Origin: Bacteroidales bacterium
Lineage (GTDB): Bacteria; Bacteroidota; Bacteroidia; Bacteroidales; VadinHA17
Reading direction: 5' to 3'
DNA length: 64,000 nt
Assembly (NCBI GenBank): GCA_020201035.1
Contig: JAIVHO010000001.1
Location: 1 to 64,000, forward strand
A model generated the notes under the pieces. The model ran no database searches. It worked only from the letters and a program-made list of their open reading frames with translations, and was not told the DNA's origin. Both the position numbers and the translations under genes were made by a program. Below are positions 46,142 through 55,877 of this stretch, piece after piece (within the stretch, counting starts at the first letter, position 1; every line of letters starts with the position of its first letter).

Positions 46142-47920
46142 ATGGCTGCAAGAACATTTGTTGAAAAGATATTTGATGCACCCACAGGTTCAATTGTCTT
46201 TCGTAAACCGGATATTGTACTGACACATGATAACAGTGCAAGTATATACAAGACGTTTCAGAAAATGGGAGGGGAGAAGATTGCTGATCCTGACCGCCTG
46301 CTGATAGTGCTTGATCATAATGCTCCCCCTACAGATGCCAAACTGGCAAACCAGTACCAGATGGTAAGGGATATTGTCAAACAGTATGGTATTAAGAATT
46401 TTTATGATGCAGGAAAGGGAATCTGCCACCAGATAGTATCATATCATGCACTTCCCGGAATGATTATCACAGGAAGCGACAGCCATACATGTACAGCAGG
46501 AGCCTTTAATGCAATGGCTGCAGGGATTGACCGCACAGAGGCGGCCGGATTGTGGGTTAAGGGGGAAACATGGTTCAGGGTGCCTGAGAGTATCCGGATC
46601 AACCTGTCAGGCAAACTGCCTGAAGGAGTTGCAGCTAAGGACCTGTCTCTATACATAATTGGCCTTACAGGATCTGATGGAGCAAACTATATGTCAATTG
46701 AATATCATGGTGAGGGGGTAGCAACACTCGGTATTTCCGAAAGAATGACCCTCGCAAACCTGGCATCGGAAATGGGTGCTAAAAATGCAGTATTTCCGCC
46801 TGACAGGGTGCTGTCAGACTATTATAATGGTGATATGAAGGGAGGCGTATGGGCTGATGAGGGTGCTGAATACAACCGGATAATTGATATAAATATGAGC
46901 GAAATACCACCTCTGGTTGCTGCTCCTCATCATGTGGATAATGTGAAGACTGTCTCAGAAGTGGAGGGACTGGAAATTCATCAGGGTCTTATTGGTACAT
47001 GCACCAATGGCAGAATTGAGGACATGAGGGAGGCTGCCGCAGTGCTTAAGGGGAAAGTGGTAAAGAGCGGAGTGCAGCTGCTCGTTATACCTGCCTCACA
47101 GAAAATATTCCTTCAGGCAATGGAGGAGGGACTTATAAAAATATTTATTGAAGCCGGAGCAAATGTGCTGAGCCCCAGCTGCGGACCATGTCTGGGAACC
47201 GGACAGGGTATTCCGGCCGACGGAATGAGGGTGATCTCAACAGCAAACAGGAATTTCTCGGGAAGAATGGGAAACAAGGAGGCAGAAATCTACCTTGCCT
47301 CACCTGAAACAGTTGCTCTTAGCGCAATTAACGGATGTATATCAGACCCGCGCGGACCAGGGCATAATGACCGCCTCTCCTTTAACAGAAAACAGAGTGA
47401 TTTTGTAATGACAGGTGAGGGTGGATCAAGGAAAGCAGGATCGGTATGGGATTACTCCGATATTGATAACCTCAACACGGACCAGATGTTTGCCGGAAAT
47501 CTTACCTATAATATAATGAGCTCTGATCCGGAGGCGATAATGCCGCACCTATTTGCCGGCTTTGATCCGGAGTTCGCCACCGGAGTAGCAACGGGTGATA
47601 TTATTATGGCAGGGGATAACTTTGGCTGCGGAAGTTCAAGGGAGCATCCTGCGGTCGGACTGGCCCACGCGGGAGTTAAAGCAATAATAGTAAAGTCTGT
47701 TAACAGGATATTCTTCAGGTCTTCAATCAACCAGGGACTGCTTTTAATTGTGGCACCGGAGGCTGTTGATGCATATAAACGCGGCCAGAGTGCTGATGTG
47801 GATCCGTCAGAAGGAGTGATCAGGGTAGGAGAGAAACTGTTCCGGTTTGAGCCGCTTCCGGGTAAGCTGCAGGAGATAATAGAAAAGCGCGGCCTGGTAA
47901 ACTGGATCAGATCATCATAA
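46142..47920 (+). CDS. Fused aconitase-superfamily hydro-lyase, copy 2
   Basis: A 592-aa paralogue of the preceding enzyme with the same fused domain plan but clearly diverged sequence. Iron-sulfur ligands are in GTCTNGR and SPSCGPCLG. The swivel loop reads GCGSSREHP, as in isopropylmalate isomerase small subunits, and differs from the GSGSSRQQ of copy 1. The two copies are complete and not products of recent duplication. They may act on successive or related substrates, or form a complex. Both are probably on one transcript from the promoter at 44225-44253. Confidence 0.85.
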   Translation: MAARTFVEKIFDAPTGSIVFRKPDIVLTHDNSASIYKTFQKMGGEKIADPDRLLIVLDHNAPPTDAKLANQYQMVRDIVKQYGIKNFYDAGKGICHQIVSYHALPGMIITGSDSHTCTAGAFNAMAAGIDRTEAAGLWVKGETWFRVPESIRINLSGKLPEGVAAKDLSLYIIGLTGSDGANYMSIEYHGEGVATLGISERMTLANLASEMGAKNAVFPPDRVLSDYYNGDMKGGVWADEGAEYNRIIDINMSEIPPLVAAPHHVDNVKTVSEVEGLEIHQGLIGTCTNGRIEDMREAAAVLKGKVVKSGVQLLVIPASQKIFLQAMEEGLIKIFIEAGANVLSPSCGPCLGTGQGIPADGMRVISTANRNFSGRMGNKEAEIYLASPETVALSAINGCISDPRGPGHNDRLSFNRKQSDFVMTGEGGSRKAGSVWDYSDIDNLNTDQMFAGNLTYNIMSSDPEAIMPHLFAGFDPEFATGVATGDIIMAGDNFGCGSSREHPAVGLAHAGVKAIIVKSVNRIFFRSSINQGLLLIVAPEAVDAYKRGQSADVDPSEGVIRVGEKLFRFEPLPGKLQEIIEKRGLVNWIRSS

Positions 47921-48020
47921 AGTAGTTGCAAACGCTGATTAGTAATTTCTGTTTGGCCGCTGATGCTTGGTTGTCACTATTGAACAATGCTTAATGGTTT
48001 CTCATTGTTGACATGCTGCG

Positions 48021-48290
48021 GCTTACTCCCAGTGACAGATCTTCCACTGACGGGATATTATTATGGACCTGTTTCTGCTTACTCCCAGTGACAGTTCTTC
48101 CTCTGACGGGATATTATTATGGACCTGTTTTTGCTTACTCCCAGTGACAGTTCTTCCTCTGACGGGTTGTTATTATAGACCTGTTTCTGCTTACTCCCAG
48201 TGACAGTTCTTCCTCTGACGGGTTGTTATTATAGACCTGTTTCTGCTTACTCCCAGTGACAGTTCTTCCTCTGACGGGTTATTATTATAG
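48021..48290. repeat. 56-bp tandem repeat, nearly five copies
   Basis: Copies begin at 48021, 48077, 48133, 48189 and 48245, each with GCTTACTCCCAGTGACAG. The first copy has several changes (ACAGATCTTCCACTGA), and the fifth stops after about 46 bp. The 56-bp period is not a multiple of three, and stops occur in every frame, so it is not a peptide repeat. Each unit can fold weakly (CCC-GT-CAG against CTG-AC-GGG). There are no unique spacers, so it is not CRISPR. The rest of the 549-nt gap (47921-48469) shows nothing else except a short inverted repeat at 48410-48429. Confidence 0.93.
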
Positions 48291-48409
48291 CCATCTTCCC
48301 AACAGACATCATTATTTACCCATTGATATAATTGAAACATCACTGTCTGCCGGTAACTTAGCTTATAATCTGTTGTAAAACCTCATTGTTCAGCTCCGGT
48401 ATTTCATTT

Positions 48410-48429
48410 AATTGCTTAAATTAGCAATT
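48410..48429. promoter_or_regulatory. Short AT-rich inverted repeat
   Basis: AATTGCT and AGCAATT form a perfect 7-bp inverted repeat around TAAATT, 40 nt before the start used for the DUF5695 gene. It could be a regulator site, but AT-rich intergenic DNA gives such repeats by chance. Confidence 0.25.
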
Positions 48430-48469
48430 GATATTTAAGTGTATATAGAACATTTATTTAAACAGGAGC

Positions 48470-51016
48470 TTGAAGATTGCAGAAGGTGACTGGTTATCAT
48501 TTTACAGGGGAGAGACAACCTTTACTGCTACACAGGATAAGGTTGTCTATACCGATATGGTTAAAGGAACTCCTCTAAGGATGGATCAGACAATAACTCT
48601 TATTGAGAACAGTATAAACTGGAAGATTGATCTGGAGACAACCATGGAATTCCCTGTGCTGATAGGAGACCTGGGGATTCCCTTTCCATGGCAGACACCG
48701 GGCGGTGCAACCTCACAGGATATTTTTGAGAAGGGATTTGTAAAACACCATTATATATCAGGCGACGGCTCCTTTATTTTCTTTGCAAAACCCTCGGGAG
48801 AGCCACCTTTCCTTCTTGTTACAACAGGGGCAAATACCCATTTTGAATATTTTAACAATCAGGATACATATACTGCCTATATCCATTCTGGCAGAACCGC
48901 TGAGATTGATACCTCCGGAACATGGAGGCAGCCTCACACAACCCGCCTGCTTCAGCCCTCGGGAGAGGAGGGAAGCAGTTTAAGCTATAGTTTTAATATT
49001 GAGTGGGCCGACAGCTATGATGACCTGAGGCAGAAACTGTATGAAAGAGGACTTTTTGATATCCGGGTGGTCCCTGGCATGTCACTCCCATCAGACCTTA
49101 CGGCAAAATTTTCTCTCCATACGCAAAATATAATTGATTCAATAGTACCGGAATTCAGAGAGAGGACAACCCTGAAAAACCTGGGTGAACCAAAGCCCGG
49201 CCATCATATTTATGAGGTGGATTTTGACAGGCTGGGTGAGAATATGCTCACCATATATTATAATGGAGGAAGGAAAAGCTATCTGGAATTTTTCTCAACA
49301 GAACCTCTTGAGACGCTCTATAAAAAGAGATCATCTTTTCTGGTTAACAGCCAGCAGCACAGGGTTCCCGGTAAGTGGTACGACGGACTTTTCTCTATTT
49401 ATGACATGAAGAATGCAGTGCTGCGCGGACCCGATAACACTGACGGGTATGATTACTGGTGGGGATATGTGCTGGCATCCGATGATCCTGCCCTTTGCAA
49501 GGCTCCATATGTGGCCGCAAAGAATGTGTGGTATCCTGATGGTGATGAGATTGAGGCTGTAGAGTACTACCTGGAAAAATTTGTTTGGGGCGGACTGCAG
49601 AGAACAGATAAAGAAACACCCTATCCGTACGGAATATACGGCACACCCAACTGGATGGTGAACAGGGATCCGGTGCTAAGGGCCGGAGTCAAGAATCAGA
49701 ACCTTGACAAGATGAATATATGGAGATCATATGACTATCCGCATATCATCATGCTCTACTTCCATATGTATCAGGTGGCATCCTATTATCCTGATATGGT
49801 AAAATACCTTGATGCCGACGGATATCTGGAGAGGGCATGGCAGACAGCCCGCGCATATTTTATCTATCCCTATGAGATACTGCCATGGTATGATACATAC
49901 AAATGGGGCTGCTATAATGAAGTGGTGATTGAAGAGCTTATTACAGCCCTTGAAGAAAAGGGGAGGAATGAAGAGGCAGCATGGCTGAGAAATGAATATG
50001 AGAAGAAGGTAAAATATTTTATCTATGATGATCACTATCCGTTCAGGTCAGAATATGCCATTGACCGCACTGCCTTTGAGTCATCATATGCATTTGCAAG
50101 ATACGGCACAGAGACCAGTATGCAACCAGATACAAACCTGTGGTATGATGTCAAACTCACTAAATGGTGGTCGCATCCCTCCGTAAACAGGTCAGATGCA
50201 CGGGAATTTATGGACCGGCAGCACCTTGCCGGTCTGGCCGTCAGAGGATGGCTTGAAACAAAGTATTTCCTGCTGGGGTCTGACTTTACAACCAGCTCAG
50301 ACAGGCATTGCCTCTCCTATATGGCCAAAATGGGCGGATGGTCAATTTTGGATTACGGTCTCAGGTATGCCACTGAACCCTTCGACTGGTTGCAGCTTGG
50401 GTATGCATCATATCTCAGCTCGTGGGCCCTTATGAATACCGGCACCGGGGAATCTGATTATGGTTTCTGGTGGCCCGGAAAGGAGAATGACGGAGCAATG
50501 GGTTGGGCATTTATGTCAGCAAAATCAGGACCGGCATGGATACGCAAGGATGTAGACAGGGGGGCATGGTTCTATGACGGGGAGGCCGATCTGGGACTGG
50601 GTGCCGCCTTCAGGATGGCTGCAACAGTACTTGCTGATGATCCGCTTTTCGGGTGGACGGCATACGGGGGAACACTGGTAAAAGGTAACAGAAGGATGGA
50701 GGTTATTCCAAGGGATGGTGTAAGGAGCAGATTCTGGATAGTTGACAGCTCAGGCAGCACAGGCATTGAGCTGAACAGGGACGGTTTTATGAAGGAGATG
50801 CCGGTATCATGGTCGGAACGCACAGGAACAATAGAATTTATTATAGAAAACAGAACCGGTGATACTCACACCACAAGGGTAACCATAAGTTCTTCGCAAA
50901 GATGGGAGATTCTCAGGGACGGAAATAAGGTGGGAGAGTATAATCCCGGAGACAGCTTCACCGAATTACAGATTTCAGGAAAAAGTAACAGTATAACCCT
51001 AAAAAGAAAAAGATGA
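48470..51016 (+). CDS. DUF5695-like glycan-active protein, apparently missing its 5' end
   Basis: An 848-aa reading frame that starts at a TTG (48470) after a weak AGGAG and has an in-frame stop at 48446. It lacks a signal peptide although the genes after it encode lipoproteins. The first residues (GDWLSFYRGETTF) already look like the inside of a beta-sandwich domain, and INWKIDLET with VLIGDLGIPFPW follow only 50-70 residues in. The body is a helical barrel (YDYWWGYV, PWYDTYKWGCYNEV, DRQHLAGLAVRGW) as in DUF5695 proteins of Bacteroidota polysaccharide loci. I infer that about 80-130 N-terminal codons were lost next to the 56-bp repeats. It overlaps the next gene by 4 nt. Confidence 0.72.
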   Translation: MKIAEGDWLSFYRGETTFTATQDKVVYTDMVKGTPLRMDQTITLIENSINWKIDLETTMEFPVLIGDLGIPFPWQTPGGATSQDIFEKGFVKHHYISGDGSFIFFAKPSGEPPFLLVTTGANTHFEYFNNQDTYTAYIHSGRTAEIDTSGTWRQPHTTRLLQPSGEEGSSLSYSFNIEWADSYDDLRQKLYERGLFDIRVVPGMSLPSDLTAKFSLHTQNIIDSIVPEFRERTTLKNLGEPKPGHHIYEVDFDRLGENMLTIYYNGGRKSYLEFFSTEPLETLYKKRSSFLVNSQQHRVPGKWYDGLFSIYDMKNAVLRGPDNTDGYDYWWGYVLASDDPALCKAPYVAAKNVWYPDGDEIEAVEYYLEKFVWGGLQRTDKETPYPYGIYGTPNWMVNRDPVLRAGVKNQNLDKMNIWRSYDYPHIIMLYFHMYQVASYYPDMVKYLDADGYLERAWQTARAYFIYPYEILPWYDTYKWGCYNEVVIEELITALEEKGRNEEAAWLRNEYEKKVKYFIYDDHYPFRSEYAIDRTAFESSYAFARYGTETSMQPDTNLWYDVKLTKWWSHPSVNRSDAREFMDRQHLAGLAVRGWLETKYFLLGSDFTTSSDRHCLSYMAKMGGWSILDYGLRYATEPFDWLQLGYASYLSSWALMNTGTGESDYGFWWPGKENDGAMGWAFMSAKSGPAWIRKDVDRGAWFYDGEADLGLGAAFRMAATVLADDPLFGWTAYGGTLVKGNRRMEVIPRDGVRSRFWIVDSSGSTGIELNRDGFMKEMPVSWSERTGTIEFIIENRTGDTHTTRVTISSSQRWEILRDGNKVGEYNPGDSFTELQISGKSNSITLKRKR

Positions 51017-53544
51017 ACGGTACTTTATTATTGAAGGCAGTAACGGCATGCACGATATTATTGTCAGTATCACTTGCCGGCTGTAACAGCAGGCAGCAAC
51101 CGGTAAAGATAAATGCCGGAGATGTGGGTGAATGGCCACGGAAAATTCCGGCCCGGATATCGGATCGGGATAACAGCGATCTGTTTGTAATGACTCTCGG
51201 AGATGTCACAACATCCCTTGCTGATGGTATTTTTGACCCGGTAAAGGATGAAGTAACCCTTCATGACGGTACAGTTATGTCGAACTACTACCGTGATACT
51301 CTGGGTATCAAACAGTACAGTGCAATGGACAAGTCAATATTTCCCCTGCCACCATCGGGTCTCTGTACATGGTATTACTACTATCAGGATATTAATGAGT
51401 CAGAGGTGCGCAAGAATACCGACTGGATAGCGGAAAACCTGGCTGAGTACGGGGCGAAGTATGTACAGATAGATGACGGATGGCAGAAAGAGACAGAGGC
51501 AGGCAGGCACGGTTCACGCGACTGGACAGGTGTTGACACTGCATTCTCATCAGGCATGGCATCACTTGCTGAATATATAAAGTCACGGGGTCTGGTGCCC
51601 GGAATATGGATTGCTCCGCACGGACAATCGAAGTTTGATGTGGTAAAGGAGAACCCGGGAGTTTTCCTCTTTAAACAAGACAGCACATCGGCATCTCAGA
51701 CATGGGAAGGCGACTGGCTTGTGGATCCTACATCACCTGCCGCCCATCAGTATCTTAAGGATCTGTTCACTATGATGGTGGACTGGGGATATGAATATTA
51801 CAAGATTGACGGTCAGCCGATTGTGGTTAATGAATACAGGAGCAAGTCTGAATTTATGATGGAACCGGGCGGTGATAATGTGGAACTCTACCGGAAGACA
51901 CTTGAAAGCATAAGGGAAGCCATTGGCCCGGAGAGATATCTTCTGGGCTGCTGGGGAACACCGGTTGAGGGAATAGGTGTAATGGACGGATCACGTACAG
52001 GAGGAGATGTGGTCCTGGGATGGAGCGGTTTTGACGTGGCTCTTATGCCAACGATGAGATATTACTACCTGCACAATATTGCATGGTATACCGACCCCGA
52101 TGTGATGCTGCTCCGACAGCCTCTTACAATTGATCAGGCAAGGGTGTGGGCAACGCTGCAGGGATTGACCGGACAGGCGCTGATGAGCAGTGACAGGCTT
52201 ATGGACCTGTCGGATGAGAGAGCAGAAATGATGAAACGGGTATATCCCGCGGTTGATATCAGACCGCTTGACCTATTTCCGACAAACAGCAGAAAACCGG
52301 TATGGGATCTTAAGGTTAGTCATCTCGGGAGAGAGTATGATATCGTTGGACTATTCAACTTCGGAGAGGAATCGTTGAAACAGATAAATCTGCAGTGGGA
52401 AGATATCGGGCTGCATGAAGAAGTGCCGTACCATATTTTCGACTTCTGGAACAACGAATATCTGGGCACATGGGAGAAGGGAATGGCCGTAGAGGTTGCA
52501 CCCACAAGCTGCAGGGTTCTGACGCTGCTGCCCGACAGGGATTATATACAGCTAATATCTACAAACAGGCACATAACACAGGGGTGGATTGACCTCGTGG
52601 AACTGTCACAGGAGGGCGAGAGCATATCAGGTAAAAGTCATATTATAAAGGATGATCCGTACCAGCTCCATTTCGTTTATCCGCGCGGACAATATTATAA
52701 AGTTGGTGATATAAAGGTAAAGGGAGCAGGAGGCAAACTGAAAACCTCCGTAATGAACCACCAGGGGTGGTCAACGGTAACTGTCGAATCACCTTCTTCG
52801 GGAGATATAACCTGGGATATCGAATTTGTTAAGGATGATAACTATAAGTATCTCACCAGAGACCCCGGAAGCGTAACGGTTGAAGCTACCGGACTCAACT
52901 CGGTGAAGATATCTTGGAGGGCACAGTACTATCTGAATTCGGGATACCAGGTATACCTTAATGATGAGCTGATGGGATATGCTCCGGCCACATACTTCAC
53001 CGTGGATGGTCTTGACCCTGCAGAAGTCTATACAGCTGATGTAAGAACGGTGTGGATGGATGGTGATATCAATACCAGACCGGAGGGCGGAGATCAGGAG
53101 TATGGAACGGAATTTACCATTGGATCTCTTCTGCCTTCTGAAGTGTCACTGACAGATATTGCCGGAGAATCAAACAGCTATACAGTTAACAGGCCTGTTA
53201 CGGCAGGAGGGGTAATCTACAATAATAATATATCTGTTGCCGGAGGGAGGGTGGCTGAGATGAATCTCTCCGGGATATTTAAGACTTTCTCTGCCAGGGT
53301 GGCAATCAGTGATTTCAATGCTACCCGTGCAGGCAGCAGCGTTACAGGCAGGTTCCGGATTATCGGCGATGGCAATGTGTTATATACATCTCCGGTTATG
53401 GCTCCGGGGGATATGCCGCGCAGTGTCACAGTGAATATTTCAGGAGTAAACAGGCTTATACTGGAGACAGTTGACGTTTCAGGAATGACACAGGGCAGGA
53501 GGGGCCCCACAGGAGTATGGATAAATCCGGTTGTGACAAAATAG
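51013..53544 (+). CDS. GH36-like alpha-galactosidase lipoprotein with FN3 and NPCBM-like domains
   Basis: An 843-aa exported enzyme with signal ending LAGC. After a short beta region, a melibiase-type TIM barrel (about 110-440) carries YVQIDDGWQ, PGIWIAPHG and the nucleophile block YYKIDGQ with Asp266. A candidate acid/base is Asp332 in SRTGGDVVLGW. Then come a C-terminal beta domain, a fibronectin type III-like unit (about 620-700) and an NPCBM-like carbohydrate-binding domain at the end (about 715-843). It overlaps the DUF5695 gene as ATGA. The substrate is probably an alpha-galactoside or related sugar in a plant or algal glycan. Confidence 0.84.
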   Translation: MNGTLLLKAVTACTILLSVSLAGCNSRQQPVKINAGDVGEWPRKIPARISDRDNSDLFVMTLGDVTTSLADGIFDPVKDEVTLHDGTVMSNYYRDTLGIKQYSAMDKSIFPLPPSGLCTWYYYYQDINESEVRKNTDWIAENLAEYGAKYVQIDDGWQKETEAGRHGSRDWTGVDTAFSSGMASLAEYIKSRGLVPGIWIAPHGQSKFDVVKENPGVFLFKQDSTSASQTWEGDWLVDPTSPAAHQYLKDLFTMMVDWGYEYYKIDGQPIVVNEYRSKSEFMMEPGGDNVELYRKTLESIREAIGPERYLLGCWGTPVEGIGVMDGSRTGGDVVLGWSGFDVALMPTMRYYYLHNIAWYTDPDVMLLRQPLTIDQARVWATLQGLTGQALMSSDRLMDLSDERAEMMKRVYPAVDIRPLDLFPTNSRKPVWDLKVSHLGREYDIVGLFNFGEESLKQINLQWEDIGLHEEVPYHIFDFWNNEYLGTWEKGMAVEVAPTSCRVLTLLPDRDYIQLISTNRHITQGWIDLVELSQEGESISGKSHIIKDDPYQLHFVYPRGQYYKVGDIKVKGAGGKLKTSVMNHQGWSTVTVESPSSGDITWDIEFVKDDNYKYLTRDPGSVTVEATGLNSVKISWRAQYYLNSGYQVYLNDELMGYAPATYFTVDGLDPAEVYTADVRTVWMDGDINTRPEGGDQEYGTEFTIGSLLPSEVSLTDIAGESNSYTVNRPVTAGGVIYNNNISVAGGRVAEMNLSGIFKTFSARVAISDFNATRAGSSVTGRFRIIGDGNVLYTSPVMAPGDMPRSVTVNISGVNRLILETVDVSGMTQGRRGPTGVWINPVVTK

Positions 53545-53644
53545 ATGATCATATTTATAACGGGGTTCCTCCTGATATCTGAGCCACGATATCTAAAAAG
53601 TCGAAATTTGAGGTTGAAAACTGATAAATAAGAAATTTTAAAAA

Positions 53645-55761
53645 ATGAAAACGAAAATTCTGATAACACTATCCCTGATCCTACTTGTATCATGTCAGCA
53701 GAATGTTAGTGATATGGAGTGGGGTGTAATAGTTAATCCGTCGGCTGAAATGGTTGAATCATCGGTTGTTACAGGCTGGAACAGCGACAGGAGGCCTGAT
53801 AACGCAATCCATTTCTTTGATAACATTGCACACCATGGCACCAAAAGTCTGACCATCCATTCAGAGAAGATGGCACAGGGACGCTGGTACACCAAAGTAC
53901 TGCTTAAACCTTACTCAAAATACAGGTTTACAGGCTGGATAAAGACGGATAATCTCCGGACAGGTGAAGGCGAGGGTGCCGGATTCAGGCTTGAGGGATT
54001 TGATGCGGAGTACCAGGGATTTACCGGTACAAGTGACTGGACAGAGGTAGTATATGAGTTTGAGACGGGAGGTGATGATGCAGTTATCCTTTCATGTCTC
54101 TATGGAAACAGAAGCGGATCAAAGGGTCGTGTCTGGTTTGATGATATGTCATTTACCCTTGTCTCATCAGAGGAACTTAATCCTGCCGCTGAGATTGATG
54201 TGACTGCCGAATCTGTACCAATGCAGGAGTATATATACGGTCAGTTTATTGAACACCTCGGCAAATGCATATATGATGGTATATGGGCGGAGATGATTGA
54301 AGACCGTAAGTTCTGGTATGAACCGGGAACCAGGGAGTCGCCATGGAGAGTGGCCGGAAACAGGGAAAATATATCAATGGACAAAACCAGTTCATTTACC
54401 GGTGAACAGACCCCTCTGCTGACAGCAAGAGCCGATGAGAGTGTAAGACTTGTCCAGACCGGACTTGGGCTTAAGGAAAACATGGATTATGAGGGACATA
54501 TAGTACTAAAATCATCAGGATTTATACAAAAGGTGATGGTTACCCTCTCAGCCGGAACATTTACCGAGACGGTGGAGATTGAGGGTACCGGCACTATATA
54601 TAACAGTTATCCCTTGAAATTCAGGTCGGCGCACCATACTGGGGATGCTTCAATAACAATTGAGCCTGTTGGTGCCGGACGCTTATGGATAGGAACAATC
54701 TCCCTGATGCCATCAGATAATATTGATGGATTCAGGTCAGACGTAATGCAGCTTCTTAAAGAACTCGATTCACCAGTTTACAGATGGCCGGGAGGTAATT
54801 TTGTCAGCGGATATAACTGGAAGGATGGTATCGGTAACAGGGATAAGAGACCCCCGAGAAAAAATCCTGCCTGGACAGGTATCGAATCCAATGACGTGGG
54901 AATGCATGAATTCATCAGATTCTGTGAACTTCTGGACACTGAACCCTACATTGCTGTGACGTGGATGAGGATATCATACTAATAGCGGTTGGTGATGTTG
55001 GACCATGGGATGAGATGATGCTCACTAACTGTTCAGATAATATGGACCTTATAAGTGAGCACTTCTATGTACAGGACTGGCATGGCGGAGGGTTAATGAC
55101 TCATGTAAGGCAGGTGCCCGATGCAATTTCCGGTAAAGCAGAGGCTCACAGGAGATACCGCGAGGAAATTCCGCAGCTGCAGGGGAAAGATATACAGATA
55201 TGTATGGATGAGTGGAATTACTGGTACGGGCCCCATATTTACGGAGAGCTCGGTACACGCTATTTCTATCGTGATGCAATGGGTATAGCAGCAGGTATAA
55301 ATGAATTTTCAAGAAACAGTGATATTATCTTTATGGCCAACTATGCCCAGACAGTTAATGTTATCGGTGCCATCAAGACAAGCACAACAGAGTCGGTGAT
55401 GGCTTCTACCGGACAGGTGCTGAAGATGTACCGCCACCGTTTCGGAACAATACCTGTGTCTGTTTCCGGAGATACCAGACCACTGGATATCGCTGCTGCA
55501 GTAACTGAAGGCAGGGATACACTTACTGTCTCGGTTGTCAATCCAACATATGAGCGCTTTACGGTTCCCCTTAATATCGGCGGAGCATCAATGGCAGGAG
55601 AAATGGAAATATGGAGTATTGAGGCCCCTGATGATATGGCATATAATGAGCCCGGGAGGGAAATGGCGGTAAAAATTGTAAAGCGAACCGGAAATTTCAA
55701 AGGCAACGTTATCATTGAACCGGCAGGCATAATGATATTCAGAATACCGATTGAAAAATAA
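53645..55761 (+). pseudogene. GH51 alpha-L-arabinofuranosidase broken by internal deletion and frameshift
   Basis: The first frame (53645-54982) gives a lipoprotein signal (LVSC), a CBM4-like sugar-binding domain (about 30-180) and the start of a GH51 barrel (IYGQFIEHLGKCIYDG; YRWPGGNFVSGYNWKDG; LLDTEPYIAV). It then runs into TWMRISY and stops. The second frame (from about 54961) resumes at LIAVGDVGPWDEMML and continues through the nucleophile block MDEWNYWYGPH to the end. In intact GH51 enzymes roughly 90 residues separate these two points and include the GNE acid/base motif. That segment is absent here, so the gene has lost both frame and a catalytic residue. It is almost surely inactive unless this is an assembly error. 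Confidence 0.85.
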
Positions 55762-55767
55762 GAGCAG

Positions 55768-55808
55768 GCAGGAGAGCGGGCAGAAATGACCCTGCTCTCC
55801 TGCTTTTT
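55768..55808 (+). terminator. Rho-independent terminator after the GH51 remnant
   Basis: A perfect 10-bp stem (GCAGGAGAGC / GCTCTCCTGC, 55768-55777 and 55794-55803) is extended inward by GGG/CCC and followed by TTTTT. It ends the transcript 7 nt past the stop codon of the GH51 remnant. Confidence 0.85.
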
Positions 55809-55877
55809 ACAGAAATATGACGTGCTGATTGTAATATAATTCAAACTCCATTTTCCGGGACCTTAAAAATAGTCTGT

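Noticed and set aside
44282..47920. The two aconitase-type genes as a recent duplication or a broken single gene
   Set aside because: Both are complete with their own Fe-S ligands and swivel domains, and their sequences are strongly diverged.
48021..48290. Tandem repeats as a CRISPR array
   Set aside because: The whole 56-bp unit repeats without unique spacers, and no cas genes are in the window.
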